Shown here piece by piece: positions 33,980-43,498 of a stretch of 64,000 bases of DNA (its first letter is position 1; the number at the start of each line of letters is the position of its first letter). Location of the stretch: contig CAXBBL010000002.1 in the NCBI GenBank assembly GCA_963974215.1, forward strand, positions 124,001 to 188,000, read 5' to 3'. A program made the translations under genes and the position numbers. The notes beneath the pieces were generated by a model. That model saw only the letters and a list, made by a program, of their open reading frames with translations, was not told where the DNA came from and did no database searches. The DNA comes from Croceimicrobium sp963974215 (lineage in GTDB: Bacteria > Bacteroidota > Bacteroidia > Flavobacteriales > Schleiferiaceae).

Positions 33980-35190
33980 ATCACCAAACCACTGCGTAGC
34001 TTCGGTTCGATATAGGTGCTTTTAGGAGGCATGATTTTACCTTTATCGCTCACCTCTTTTATTTGTTCCATACTCACCGGAAAAAGGCTAAAAGCAAGAT
34101 GGTAAGCGCCTGAATCTACTGCTTTTTCTAATTTCTCTAATCCGTGAATGCCGGGCACAAAATCCACCCGATCGTCTGATTTAAGGTCGGCGATATTAAA
34201 AATTGGTGCTAAAATATTGCGACTCAAAATTTCCGCATCTAAATGCCCGACCGCATCACCCGGATCAAAGCTCCCCATTTTAGGACTTAGCTTAAACCAC
34301 TCCCCTTGCATATACATACCCATTTCATGTAACTTCTGTGGATGAAAAGTTTCGCTTCCCTTGGGTTCAATATGAAAAACTCGGTTTAATTCTCTTAGCA
34401 CTTGCTCTTTCGATTTACCGCTATCATTAATCACTAAACGATTAAAGTCGTAAATCTTCATTTGTTCCTCCCCAATTAAAAAGGCCATGAAGTATTGGTG
34501 TAAATCACCTTCCACCCCTCTTTCTTCCAAGCGATTTGCTAGTAAAGCCGAACTGGCCGAACGATGATGACCATCGGCAATATATAAAGCTTCCTGCTCC
34601 TTAAAAACCGCGGTTATTACCGCACAATCGCTGGCTTCGGTTATAGGCCATAAACGATGGTATACCTTATCGGTGCTGGTAAATTCGTATTCGGCTCGTA
34701 ATTCTTCATAGCGAGCAAAAAGCTGATTTAATTTAAAGCTATCCTGGTAAACCAAAAGAACTGGCTCCGCATTAAAGGCTGTGTGTTCCAAATAATCGGT
34801 AAACATTTCTTCGCGCACACTTAAAGTGTTTTCATGCTTCTTTATGCGCCCTTCGATATAATCATTTACACTTACCGCCGCAATTATTCCAATGTACTCA
34901 TTGCCATCCTTCACTTGGCTGTAGAGATAATAAGCCGCCTCTTTATCTTTATGGAAAATCCCCTCTTCACACCACTCTAAATAAGCCGACTTCACTAAAT
35001 CGAACTTCTCTTTAGAAGAAACCATTTTACGCACCGTTGAAGGATTTATCACGTGCATAAAGGTGAAAGGATTGTTATTTAGTTTATCATCCAGCTCTTC
35101 GTCGGTATAACTATGATACGATCGAGTAGCAACTAAATAAGCTTTATCGCGGGGTGGCCTACTGGCCCGAAAAGGACGGATAGTAATCAT
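33961..35190 (-). CDS. DUF1015 family protein
   Basis: Protein of 409 residues. ITIRPFRASRPPRDKAYLVA at the N-terminus, NPFTFMHVINPS near residue 40, and LYIADGHHRSASSALLANRL near residue 205 are the DUF1015 signature. The family is conserved in many bacteria and often sits near serine biosynthesis genes; biochemical function is not settled. Its 3' end overlaps the previous convergent gene by 19 bases. It is divergent from the O-methyltransferase gene with 58 bases between them. Confidence 0.85.
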   Translation of the reverse strand: MITIRPFRASRPPRDKAYLVATRSYHSYTDEELDDKLNNNPFTFMHVINPSTVRKMVSSKEKFDLVKSAYLEWCEEGIFHKDKEAAYYLYSQVKDGNEYIGIIAAVSVNDYIEGRIKKHENTLSVREEMFTDYLEHTAFNAEPVLLVYQDSFKLNQLFARYEELRAEYEFTSTDKVYHRLWPITEASDCAVITAVFKEQEALYIADGHHRSASSALLANRLEERGVEGDLHQYFMAFLIGEEQMKIYDFNRLVINDSGKSKEQVLRELNRVFHIEPKGSETFHPQKLHEMGMYMQGEWFKLSPKMGSFDPGDAVGHLDAEILSRNILAPIFNIADLKSDDRVDFVPGIHGLEKLEKAVDSGAYHLAFSLFPVSMEQIKEVSDKGKIMPPKSTYIEPKLRSGLVIYDLME

Positions 35191-35248
35191 GCTACGAAAT
35201 TAGACATTCAGCACTTAATTCTTAATTTTAACCCCACATAAATAGCGC

Positions 35249-35890
35249 ATGAATTTCCTCTCCGACGATTTAGAAAGTTACCTCAGTCAGCATCACGACC
35301 CAGAAGACGATCTTTTAGCCGAATTAAATAGGCAAACGCATCTGAAAATTCTGCAGCCGCGTATGTTAAGTGGGCCTTTACAAGGACGCTATCTTACCTT
35401 TTTAAGTAAGATTTTAAGACCCGAGCGAATTTTAGAAATTGGCACCTACACGGGCTATTCCGCCCTTTGCTTGGCCGAAGGTCTCGCTCCTTCGGGCAGA
35501 TTGCATACCATTGAAATTAACGATGAGCTTGAAAGTTTCACGCAGTCCTTCTTTAGTCGTTCCGCTTATGCAGATAAGTTAGAATTGCATATTGGGGATG
35601 CTCTGGAAATTATCGATGAGCTGCAAGAGCCTTGGGATTTAATTTTCATAGATGCCGATAAACCGCGCTACCTCGATTATTACGAGAAGTTAATTCCTTC
35701 ATTAAAAAGTGGTGCCGTAATTTTAGCCGACAATGTACTTTGGAGCGGTAAAGTTTTAAAAGAACCCGATCCCCGCGATGAAAGCACCTTGGCCCTGATC
35801 GAGTTTAACCGATTTGTGCAAGAGGATGAAAGAGTTGAAAACTTACTCTTGCCCTTGCGAGATGGCCTCATGTGTATTCGAAAAAAATAA
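35249..35890 (+). CDS. Class I SAM-dependent O-methyltransferase
   Basis: Protein of 213 residues of the caffeoyl-CoA/catechol O-methyltransferase family. ILEIGTYTGYSALCLAEGL (SAM motif I) lies near residue 62, IEINDELE near residue 90, LIFIDADKPRYLDYYEKL (metal-binding Asp) near residue 132, and ILADNVLWSGKV near residue 158. It would methylate a small hydroxylated substrate with a divalent metal; the substrate is unknown. It is followed 27 bases later by the BNR protein gene. Confidence 0.9.
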   Translation: MNFLSDDLESYLSQHHDPEDDLLAELNRQTHLKILQPRMLSGPLQGRYLTFLSKILRPERILEIGTYTGYSALCLAEGLAPSGRLHTIEINDELESFTQSFFSRSAYADKLELHIGDALEIIDELQEPWDLIFIDADKPRYLDYYEKLIPSLKSGAVILADNVLWSGKVLKEPDPRDESTLALIEFNRFVQEDERVENLLLPLRDGLMCIRKK

Positions 35891-35917
35891 TTAATCGCAT
35901 CTGCGAAAAGCAAAACA

Positions 35918-37192
35918 ATGAAAAAAATTCTCGCCTTATTACTTTGCAGTTTGGGTCTGCAAGCGCAAAATATATTAATTGGAGAAAGCAGTATTTTGGA
36001 AGCGCGTGGCTACTGCGAACCGAGTATTACCATTAATCCTAAAAACCCTGCAAATCTAGTTGCTGCCTGCATTTTAGATAAGGTATTCTATTCTAACGAC
36101 AGCGGGAAAACTTGGCAAGAAGACCAGTTGAAATCACCCTATGGCGTTTGGGGAGACCCTGTATTATTAAGCGATACGGCAGGAAACCACTATTATTTCC
36201 ACCTTTCGGATCCGACAGGGAAAAATTGGAAAAGTGAGGAAATCCTCGATCGCATTGTCGCCCAAAAAAGTACCGATGGTGGTAAAACTTGGAGCGAAGG
36301 TTCCTTTATGGGCATGAATCACCCGAAAGATCAGGATAAACATTGGGCAGCTTTGGACCCTAGCAATAATAATATCTACACCACTTGGACCCAATTTGAC
36401 GATTATGGCAGTGAAGACTCATCTGCCTTGAGCAATATTCTCTTTTCTAAATCGAGCGACGGCGGTGAAACTTGGTCGGAAGCGCTGCAGGTTAACCAAA
36501 TTTCAGGCAATTGCCTCGACGATGATGGCACCACTGAAGGAGCCGTTCCAGCAGTTGGTCCCGATGGAACCATATATGTTTCTTGGGCCCTAAATGAAAA
36601 ACTTTACTTCGACCGATCTAGCGACGGCGGTAAGACTTGGTTGGAAAAAGATTTGGTAGTTGCCGAGCAACCTGGCGGTTGGGACATCGATGTATTTGGC
36701 GTATCACGTGCAAATGGCATGCCCGTTACGGTGTGCGATTTGAGCGAAAGTGAATATGCTGGTAGAATTTATATCAACTGGGTAGATGATAGAAATGGCA
36801 ACTATGATGTTTGGATTATTAGTAGCGATGACGGCGGTGACACCTGGACGGAGGCGCAAAAAATAAACGACGATTTAGACAGTGCCGATCAATTTTTCAC
36901 CTGGCTGGCCGTCGATCAAAGCAATGGTAATTTATATACGGTGTTTTACGATCGCCGTGGTTTAGAGGACCCACTGGCCACAGATGTTTATCTAGCTTCG
37001 AGTAAAGATGGCGGGCAAACTTGGCAGAATGAAAAAATAAATGAGGAAACTTTTAAAACCATACCCCAGATTTTCTTTGGCGATTACAATCATATTAGCG
37101 CGCACAATGGTATGGTTCGTCCTATTTGGACGGCCATTTATGGGACCAATATGGGAATCTACACCAGCCTTTTACAATTTAAAGAGGACTAG
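35918..37192 (+). CDS. Exported BNR/Asp-box repeat protein (sialidase-like fold)
   Basis: Protein of 424 residues with signal peptide KKILALLLCSLGLQAQ. Six Asp boxes are visible (NDSGKTW, TDGGKTW, SDGGETW, SDGGKTW, DDGGDTW, KDGGQTW), marking the six blades of a sialidase-like propeller. I did not find the arginine triad pattern of true sialidases with confidence, so the enzymatic role is open; many such proteins are only sugar-binding or structural. There is no T9SS C-terminal domain, so a periplasmic place is likely. Confidence 0.8.
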   Translation: MKKILALLLCSLGLQAQNILIGESSILEARGYCEPSITINPKNPANLVAACILDKVFYSNDSGKTWQEDQLKSPYGVWGDPVLLSDTAGNHYYFHLSDPTGKNWKSEEILDRIVAQKSTDGGKTWSEGSFMGMNHPKDQDKHWAALDPSNNNIYTTWTQFDDYGSEDSSALSNILFSKSSDGGETWSEALQVNQISGNCLDDDGTTEGAVPAVGPDGTIYVSWALNEKLYFDRSSDGGKTWLEKDLVVAEQPGGWDIDVFGVSRANGMPVTVCDLSESEYAGRIYINWVDDRNGNYDVWIISSDDGGDTWTEAQKINDDLDSADQFFTWLAVDQSNGNLYTVFYDRRGLEDPLATDVYLASSKDGGQTWQNEKINEETFKTIPQIFFGDYNHISAHNGMVRPIWTAIYGTNMGIYTSLLQFKED

Positions 37193-37369
37193 AAGTAAAA
37201 CCTAAGACGGATTTGGCCTCAAACCATTGCCTCTGATTTTTTCTAAAACGAAAAAAGCAAAAATTAGAATTTCGATTAAGCTAGGAACCCTCTTAAATGC
37301 CCGCGAATCCTTAACTTCGCGGCACGTCAATAATAAAACTCAGGATTGGCCAAAAAAGCCAATAGCATT

Positions 37370-38107
37370 ATGAACTCCTCACCCGCTCTACCCAATAATA
37401 ATAGTCGTTTGCTAATTATTTCTACCAGCAAAATTCACGGCTCGGCCTATATGGAATACATTGCTGAAGAGGTAAAGGATTTCTTGGGCGATCAAACGGA
37501 ACTGCTCTTTATACCTTACGCTCAGCCAGGTGGGATTTCTTACGATGAATATACCAGCTACCCTAAAGAAGCATTAAAGGATTTTGGCATTCAAGTTAAA
37601 GGCTTGCATGAATACCCATCTGCCCCTGAGGCAATTGCCCAAGCGCAAGCCATTTTTACTGGGGGAGGCAACACTTTTTTATTGCTAAAAACATTGTATG
37701 AGCAAGGTCTTATTGGCCCATTACGCGATGCCGTTTCTAAAGGCACTCCCTATATGGGTAGCAGCGCGGGCAGCAATATTACTGGCCTAAGCATTGGCAC
37801 CACTAATGACATGCCTATTGTTTATCCTCCTACTTTTGAAGCACTGCAATTTTTACCCTTCAATATTAATCCGCACTATTTAGATCCGGATCTAGATTCT
37901 AAGCATCAAGGCGAAAGTCGTGAAACCCGTATTAATGAGTTTCACTGTCAAAACGCTCAAAAGGTTATTGGCCTGCGCGAAGGAAGTTGGTTAAGAGTGG
38001 AAGGAAAGCATATATTACTGAAAGGCGAGCATAGTGCGCGTCTTTTTGAAGCTAGAAAGGAAGCGCAAGAATTAGCACCAGCAGACATAAGTAATAGATT
38101 GCTTTAA
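37370..38107 (+). CDS. pepE: Peptidase E (aspartyl dipeptidase)
   Basis: Serine peptidase of family S51, 245 residues, cleaving Asp-X dipeptides. IFTGGGNTFLLLKTL lies near residue 92 and the nucleophile elbow MGSSAGSNI near residue 130, with INPHYLDPD near residue 168. The ATG at 37370 is preferred over an in-frame TTG at 37346, which would put the start only 26 bases from the TAACTTCG box (37313-37320). The AlkD-like gene starts 2 bases after its stop. Confidence 0.85.
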   Translation: MNSSPALPNNNSRLLIISTSKIHGSAYMEYIAEEVKDFLGDQTELLFIPYAQPGGISYDEYTSYPKEALKDFGIQVKGLHEYPSAPEAIAQAQAIFTGGGNTFLLLKTLYEQGLIGPLRDAVSKGTPYMGSSAGSNITGLSIGTTNDMPIVYPPTFEALQFLPFNINPHYLDPDLDSKHQGESRETRINEFHCQNAQKVIGLREGSWLRVEGKHILLKGEHSARLFEARKEAQELAPADISNRLL

Positions 38108-38108
38108 A

Positions 38109-38801
38109 TTGACAGGTGATAATTTTATAGAATCGCTTTTACCTCTGGCAGACCCTGATTTTGCTGCTGGCTTACAGCGTTACGGCATTCCTAATAAGCA
38201 AGCAATGGGTTTGCGCTTACCGCAGATACGTGCAGCGGCTAAGCCTTATAAAAATAATCCCCGCTTGGCACAAGAGCTTTATCGAATGCCTATTCATGAA
38301 GCTAGACTGGCGGCCGCTTTTATTGACGACCCAAAGGAGCTTAGTCTTACGCAAGCAGAAATTTACTGGCAAGAGTTCGACAGTTGGGATTTGGTTGATC
38401 AATTTTGCACCAGCTTATTTGTTAAAAGCCATTTTGCTCATGATTTGCCTTTTCTGTGGACCCAAGCTGAGGGAGAATATCAGCGTCGTGCAGGCATAGT
38501 TATGATTGTAGCTATTGCTTTACATCATAAAAAAATGCCAGATCAGGAATTAGTGAAATTCTACCCACTCCTGAAAGAATATATTTTTGACGAGAGAAAC
38601 TTCGTTCGTAAAGCGATTTCATGGGCCTTGCGCACTATTGGTAAACGCAGTCTTTACCTGAACGGAGAAATACAGGAGCTTATCAAATCCGAATGGATGG
38701 TTAGCACAGGTAAGTTCCAGTACTGGGCTGCAGGAGATGCCTATCGGGAAATTAGCCAGGAAAAACACTTGAACAAATTACGAGCTAAGGATACTAAATG
38801 A
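38109..38801 (+). CDS. AlkD-like DNA alkylation repair protein
   Basis: Protein of 230 residues made of HEAT-like helical repeats. KQAMGLRLPQIRAAAK lies near residue 30, HEARLAAAFIDDP near residue 62, EFDSWDLVDQFC near residue 87, and FVRKAISWALRTIGKRS near residue 163; the Trp and Asp positions match the AlkD active site. AlkD removes 3- and 7-alkylpurines from DNA. The start is TTG at 38109, as no earlier ATG is available and the next ATG would remove the first repeat. It lies 2 bases after pepE, so the genes are coupled. Confidence 0.82.
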   Translation: MTGDNFIESLLPLADPDFAAGLQRYGIPNKQAMGLRLPQIRAAAKPYKNNPRLAQELYRMPIHEARLAAAFIDDPKELSLTQAEIYWQEFDSWDLVDQFCTSLFVKSHFAHDLPFLWTQAEGEYQRRAGIVMIVAIALHHKKMPDQELVKFYPLLKEYIFDERNFVRKAISWALRTIGKRSLYLNGEIQELIKSEWMVSTGKFQYWAAGDAYREISQEKHLNKLRAKDTK

Positions 38802-38893
38802 GATTCGCTTAGTGGTTTTTTTCAACCTTATCGTTCTTGCATTGAGCTTCAACTTATCCATTAGTATTTAAACACTTATCTGGAAGCTTAGGT

Positions 38894-38924
38894 TTGTTAT
38901 CTCGCAAACACCTCTTTACATTTG
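38894..38924 (+). promoter_or_regulatory. Promoter of the beta-barrel protein gene (TTG-N20-TACATTTG)
   Basis: TTG at 38894-38896 and TACATTTG at 38917-38924 have a 20-base spacer. The gene starts about 75 bases downstream. Confidence 0.55.
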
Positions 38925-39000
38925 GCAACGACGCTGCTAATTAATTCACAAAACCACTTTAATTAGAACAGTAAGTTATTATGAACCAATGCCTTATACA

Positions 39001-39834
39001 ATGAACAAATTAATCTACTCGCTCAACAAACCTCTCTTTATTATTGCCCTTACTTTAAGTTTTAACACCCTCGCACAGTCTCCCATTCGTCTTAAAATTG
39101 AAGCGGGATACGGGTTAGGAATGCCAACTTCCAGTTATCTCCTTGTGGAAGATCAAATCTTTTTTACAAATTTCATTTTTGACGAAATCCAAACCGCTGG
39201 TGGTCTTCAGCTAGGCGCTTCCATAGGCGGTGAATTAACCAAAAGCATTCGTTTGAGTGCTCAATTTCATTATCAGAAAACTGGTAATCAAGTTTATAGA
39301 AGCTACCCAGCTTACCCTAATCCTGATAACCCCACCGAGCTATTAACCAGTGAAAACATCTACAGCTTGGATTATCAGACTATCAGCTTCAGTCCGCTTA
39401 TTACTTTTATTATTAGCGATATTGACTTTCCTTTTAAGCCCTTTACTAGTATTGGTCCTACTATGATTCTTAGCGGCCAAAATGAACGAACCGCCGATTT
39501 TTATGATGCACAGGAGAATCAAAATATTAGCAGCGTTAGTATAGACCAATTCTCACTAAGTTTTGGAGCCCGTGCCAGCTTAGGCTTCGAACGCAATATC
39601 AACAAAGACTTTGCTTTTCAGGTTTCTGCCCAAATTAGATGTGCCTATCTAGAACCAAGCAGTTATAAGCTTACGAAATACTATGTTGATGGTGAAGATA
39701 AGCTACAAAGTTTAAGTGTGCAGGACAGAGAAGGGGTTTACCGCAATGAACTTAATCAGCCGCAGCAATCATTCCATCCAGAATTAGCTTGGATTGGAGC
39801 TGATCTAATGCTTGGCATAGTTTATAAGCTCTAA
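39001..39834 (+). CDS. Outer membrane beta-barrel protein (PorT-like family)
   Basis: Protein of 277 residues. It has a long signal peptide (NKLIYSLNKPLFIIALTLSF, cleavage after LAQS), then alternating beta strands rich in aromatic and Gly/Ser residues (LKIEAGYGLGMPTSSYLL, FSPLITFIISDIDFPFKPF, SFGARASLGFERNINKDFAF) and a terminal strand ending VYKL, with a terminal hydrophobic residue as usual for barrels. It belongs broadly to the outer-membrane beta-barrel proteins seen throughout Bacteroidota. Ligand and function are unknown. An upstream in-frame ATG at 38989 would add four residues. Confidence 0.75.
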   Translation: MNKLIYSLNKPLFIIALTLSFNTLAQSPIRLKIEAGYGLGMPTSSYLLVEDQIFFTNFIFDEIQTAGGLQLGASIGGELTKSIRLSAQFHYQKTGNQVYRSYPAYPNPDNPTELLTSENIYSLDYQTISFSPLITFIISDIDFPFKPFTSIGPTMILSGQNERTADFYDAQENQNISSVSIDQFSLSFGARASLGFERNINKDFAFQVSAQIRCAYLEPSSYKLTKYYVDGEDKLQSLSVQDREGVYRNELNQPQQSFHPELAWIGADLMLGIVYKL

Positions 39835-40019
39835 AGTGCTATTACAGATTTACTATTTATTCTCGAAGAATCTAGAAACCTGAGTTAGAATCACCCAAGA
39901 TTTAAGTAAGTCAATCGCACTTTAAATTTAGCTTGATAATCAGAAAAATAGTAGGCTTTTTGGTATTATTTACCTTCTGCTCAAATGCATTAAGTAAATT
40001 TGCAGCCTAACTATTCATC

Positions 40020-41537
40020 ATGAGTGAGAACAAGCGAACTGCACTAATAATTTTAGATGGCTGGGGCATTGCCCGCAATAAAAATGTATCAGCAATTGAT
40101 CAGGCAAAAACCCCTTTTGTTGATTCACTTTATCACAATTATCCTAATACAAGATTACAAGCTTCAGGTTTAGCCGTTGGTTTACCCGAAGGTCAGATGG
40201 GAAATAGTGAAGTAGGCCACATGAATTTAGGTGCCGGCCGTATTGTGTACCAAGATTTAGTAAGAATAAACCTCGCTGTAAAGGAAGGTAGTATTGCGAA
40301 AGAACCCGTTTTAGCAGAGGCGTTTACTTACGCAAAAAAGGAAGGTAAAAAAGTGCATTTCATGGGCTTACTTTCCGATGGTGGCGTTCACTCACATATC
40401 CTGCATTTAAAAGGTTTGCTTAGCGCTGCTGCAGATGCCAATTTAAAGGATGTTTTCGTTCATGTATTTACCGATGGGCGCGATACCGACCCTCAAGGTG
40501 GATTGGGCTATGTTGCCGATTTAGAAGAACACTTGGCTAAAACTACCGGCTCTATTGCTTCGGTGGTGGGACGCTATTTCGCCATGGATCGCGATAAACG
40601 TTGGGAAAGAGTTAAGAAAGCCTATGATGTAATGGTTCACGGAAAAGGCCGTGAGGATGCTTCTGCGAAAGCGGTATTAGAGACAAGTTATGCTGCAGGT
40701 ATTAGCGATGAATTTGTAGAACCTGCCATTATAAACAAAGCGGGCACTATTAATGAGGGTGATGTAGTTTTATGCTTCAACTTCCGCACCGACCGAGGTC
40801 GCCAAATAACCACCGCGCTTACGCAAGAAGCCTTCCCCGAGCAAGAAATGAGTCCTTTAAACTTGCACTATGTAACCATGACGCGTTACGATGATACCTT
40901 TAAAGGCGTGCATGTTATCTACGAAAAAGATAATCTCAGCCAAACCATGGGCGAAGTTTTAGAAGCAGCTGGGAAAACCCAAGTGCGCATTGCTGAAACA
41001 GAAAAATACCCTCACGTGACTTTCTTCTTTTCGGGCGGCCGCGAAAGCGAGTTCAAAGGCGAAAGACGCTTAATGGTTTCCTCTCCAAAAGTGGCCACTT
41101 ACGACTTGCAACCTGAAATGAGTGCCTACGAAGTACGCGACTCTATCATCGAAGATATTAATACCAACACTCCCGATTTCATTTGCCTGAATTTCGCTAA
41201 CCCAGATATGGTAGGACATACAGGAGATATGAATGCTGCAATTATTGCCTGTGAAACTGTAGATGCTTGCGCAGAAGCCGTAGTAAAAGCCGGATTAGCA
41301 AAAGACTATACTTTCATTATTTTAGCCGACCATGGCAACGCCGATTGCATGCGTAATGATGATGGCAGTCCTAATACTGCTCATACTACGCAACCGGTGC
41401 CCTGTTTTTTAGTGGGTAATTCAGTTGATTCGATCCAATTACACGAGGGTGTTTTAGGCGATGTTGCTCCCACTTTATTAGAATTATTAACAGTTAACAA
41501 ACCGGATTCTATGACCGGCAAATCGTTAATTATATGA
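40020..41537 (+). CDS. gpmI: 2,3-bisphosphoglycerate-independent phosphoglycerate mutase
   Basis: Protein of 505 residues interconverting 3- and 2-phosphoglycerate in glycolysis. The alkaline-phosphatase-type metal site has LDGWG (Asp13) and MGNSEVGHMNLGAGR (Ser63), later LADHGNADCM and NTAHTTQPVP. The phosphotransferase insert includes HVFTDGRDTDP and GRYFAMDRDKRW. The length is normal. TAAATTTG at 39995-40002 is a likely -7 box. It overlaps the next gene by four bases (ATGA). Confidence 0.97.
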   Translation: MSENKRTALIILDGWGIARNKNVSAIDQAKTPFVDSLYHNYPNTRLQASGLAVGLPEGQMGNSEVGHMNLGAGRIVYQDLVRINLAVKEGSIAKEPVLAEAFTYAKKEGKKVHFMGLLSDGGVHSHILHLKGLLSAAADANLKDVFVHVFTDGRDTDPQGGLGYVADLEEHLAKTTGSIASVVGRYFAMDRDKRWERVKKAYDVMVHGKGREDASAKAVLETSYAAGISDEFVEPAIINKAGTINEGDVVLCFNFRTDRGRQITTALTQEAFPEQEMSPLNLHYVTMTRYDDTFKGVHVIYEKDNLSQTMGEVLEAAGKTQVRIAETEKYPHVTFFFSGGRESEFKGERRLMVSSPKVATYDLQPEMSAYEVRDSIIEDINTNTPDFICLNFANPDMVGHTGDMNAAIIACETVDACAEAVVKAGLAKDYTFIILADHGNADCMRNDDGSPNTAHTTQPVPCFLVGNSVDSIQLHEGVLGDVAPTLLELLTVNKPDSMTGKSLII

Positions 41538-41947
41538 TATCAGAAGACTCTAAAATTATTGCCGTTGATTTTGACGGCACCATTGTAGATGACATGTTCC
41601 CTGAGATTGGCAAGCCGAAAGTTTTTGCCTTCCAAACTTTAAAGATGCTTCAAAAAGATGGCCACAGATTAATTCTTTGGACCTATCGCTTCGGACGCAA
41701 ATTAGATGAAGCCGTAAATTTTTGTCGTGAAAATGGCATTGAATTTTATGCCGTAAACAAAAGCTTCCCGGAAGAAATTCTGAATGAAAGAGAAGCCAGC
41801 CGAAAAATTAATGCCGACATTTTTATCGATGATAGAAACCTACAGGGCTTCCCAGGTTGGGGAGAGGTTTATCAAAAAATTGGTAATAAGGAACAAGAAA
41901 CCGTAAACAACGTTAAACCGAAAAAGAAAGGCTTCTTTAAATTTTGA
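41534..41947 (+). CDS. Small HAD phosphatase (BT0820-like)
   Basis: Protein of 137 residues. AVDFDGTIVDDMFPEIG (catalytic Asp pair near residue 11) and ADIFIDDRNLQGFPGWGEV near residue 95 define a short HAD enzyme, and LILWTYRFGRKLDEAV is typical of the BT0820 family of Bacteroidota. A small phosphorylated metabolite is the likely substrate. It is coupled to gpmI by ATGA and to map by TGATG. Confidence 0.82.
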   Translation: MISEDSKIIAVDFDGTIVDDMFPEIGKPKVFAFQTLKMLQKDGHRLILWTYRFGRKLDEAVNFCRENGIEFYAVNKSFPEEILNEREASRKINADIFIDDRNLQGFPGWGEVYQKIGNKEQETVNNVKPKKKGFFKF

Positions 41948-42747
41948 TGATAAAGTATAAAAGTCCTGCGGAAATTGAAAAACTCCGTGCTGCAGCGCTA
42001 GTCGTAAGCAGAACCTTAGGCATGATTGCCAAAGAAATAAAACCGGGCGTAAAACCCGTTGACCTCGACCGAAAAGCCGAAGAATACATCCTTTCCCAAG
42101 GAGCCAAACCAGGTTTTAAAGGTTTGTATGGCTGTCCAAGCACCCTACTCATTTCTAAAAATGAAACGGTTGTTCACGGCTTACCCACTGACGTTCCCTT
42201 AGTAGAAGGCGACATTGTAAGTGTTGACTGCGGCTCTATCTTAGATGGTTATTATGGCGATCACGCCTATACTTTCGAGGTAGGTGAGGTAGACCCAGCG
42301 GTAAAAAAATTATTAGACGTAACCAAAGAATCGCTATACCTTGGCATTGCTGCTTTTAAAGCAGGTAACCGTTTAGGTGATATTGGCAATGCCATTCAAC
42401 AACATGCCGAAAAGCATGGTTATGGAGTGGTGCGTGAATTGGTTGGTCACGGTATCGGAACTAAATTACACGAAGATCCGCAGGTGCCCAATTATGGAAA
42501 ACAAGGCAAAGGCAAATTGCTTAAAAATGGCATGACACTCGCTATTGAGCCGATGATTACCATGGGAACCTTTCGCGTAAAGCAACTAAGTGATGGTTGG
42601 ACCATTAACACCCTAGATGGGAAAATGGCGGCTCATTTTGAGCACGACGTGGCCATGGTAGACGGGAAACCCGAAATTTTGTCCACCTTCGATTATGTAT
42701 ATGAAGCCTTGGGCATAAATCCAGAAAATGATAAAATCAGCATTTAA
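41947..42747 (+). CDS. map: Type I methionine aminopeptidase
   Basis: Protein of 266 residues removing N-terminal methionine from nascent proteins. Metal ligands lie in VSVDCGSILDGYYGDHAYTF (two Asp), VGHGIGTKLHEDPQVPN (His), MTLAIEPMITMG (Glu) and AHFEHDVAMV (Glu). The ATG at 41947 overlaps the previous stop (TGATG); a TTG one codon earlier is less likely. The 3' end overlaps the methyltransferase gene by 20 bases. Confidence 0.96.
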   Translation: MIKYKSPAEIEKLRAAALVVSRTLGMIAKEIKPGVKPVDLDRKAEEYILSQGAKPGFKGLYGCPSTLLISKNETVVHGLPTDVPLVEGDIVSVDCGSILDGYYGDHAYTFEVGEVDPAVKKLLDVTKESLYLGIAAFKAGNRLGDIGNAIQQHAEKHGYGVVRELVGHGIGTKLHEDPQVPNYGKQGKGKLLKNGMTLAIEPMITMGTFRVKQLSDGWTINTLDGKMAAHFEHDVAMVDGKPEILSTFDYVYEALGINPENDKISI

Positions 42748-43498
42748 GTTTGCGCTAAATACCATTCCGCGCCCGCTGCTCATTCGCTTAAGTTATGCAG
42801 CAGCGCCTTTACTGGCAGCCTTTTACCGCGGTGATAAATTCGAAGACCCTATCGATGGTCGCAAATACCGCAAATTATTGCCTTACGGTTATAAAGGCCG
42901 TCAGCGCGAAAATGCCTTAGCCCCTGCCTCGCTTTCGCTAGAAAGGCATAGACTGCTTTGGCTTTACCTAAAAACGCGCACTGACTTTTTCAGCAAGCAG
43001 AATTACCTTTTACATATTGCTCCGGAACAGTGTTTTTATGGTCGCTTTCGCAAGATGAGTAATTTGCAATATCTCACTGCCGATTTAGATTCTCCCATCG
43101 CTGATGTTAAGATGGACATTCACAATATTCAGTACGACGATAATACCTTTGATGTGGTATTTTGCAATCACGTTTTAGAGCATGTAGATGACGACCAACA
43201 GTGTATGCGTGAATTATGTCGCGTTTTAAAACCCAGTGGTTTAGCCATTATGCAAGTTCCTTTTGAAAAGGGGCGAGCAGTTACTGATGAAGATCCAAGC
43301 ATTACCGATCCCGAAGAACGCATTCGCCGCTTCGGACAATATGACCATGTGCGCGTTTATGGTAAAGATTATTCCGAGCGATTGGCTAATGCAGGTTTTA
43401 AAGTAGAGCCGATTGATTTTTCTAATGAACTTAAGGCAGAAGAGTATAAAAAATACGCCTTGATGCCTGGAGAAATTCTTTACGTCTGCTCTAAATAA
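42728..43498 (+). CDS. SAM-dependent methyltransferase
   Basis: Protein of 256 residues with a class I fold. Residues 1-25 are a hydrophobic, basic N-terminus. YLTADLDSPIADVKMDIHN and DVVFCNHVLEHVDDDQQCMRELCRVLKPSG are typical of methyltransferase type 11 proteins. The substrate is unknown; an extended N-terminus and FRKMSNLQY occur in relatives placed near sugar genes. It overlaps map and ends with TAA, which is shared with the left end of MITE copy 2. Confidence 0.82.
   Translation: MIKSAFKFALNTIPRPLLIRLSYAAAPLLAAFYRGDKFEDPIDGRKYRKLLPYGYKGRQRENALAPASLSLERHRLLWLYLKTRTDFFSKQNYLLHIAPEQCFYGRFRKMSNLQYLTADLDSPIADVKMDIHNIQYDDNTFDVVFCNHVLEHVDDDQQCMRELCRVLKPSGLAIMQVPFEKGRAVTDEDPSITDPEERIRRFGQYDHVRVYGKDYSERLANAGFKVEPIDFSNELKAEEYKKYALMPGEILYVCSK

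Noticed and set aside
37193..37290. Possible degenerate copy of the MITE-like repeat after the BNR gene
   Set aside because: GAAGTAAAA, GGCCTCA and GCCTCTGATTTT resemble parts of the repeat, but the order is loose, no inverted ends are found and the genes are not convergent.
39995..40002. Full promoter for gpmI
   Set aside because: A good TAAATTTG box is present, but no TTG is seen 17-23 bases upstream; it is mentioned only as a likely -7 box.
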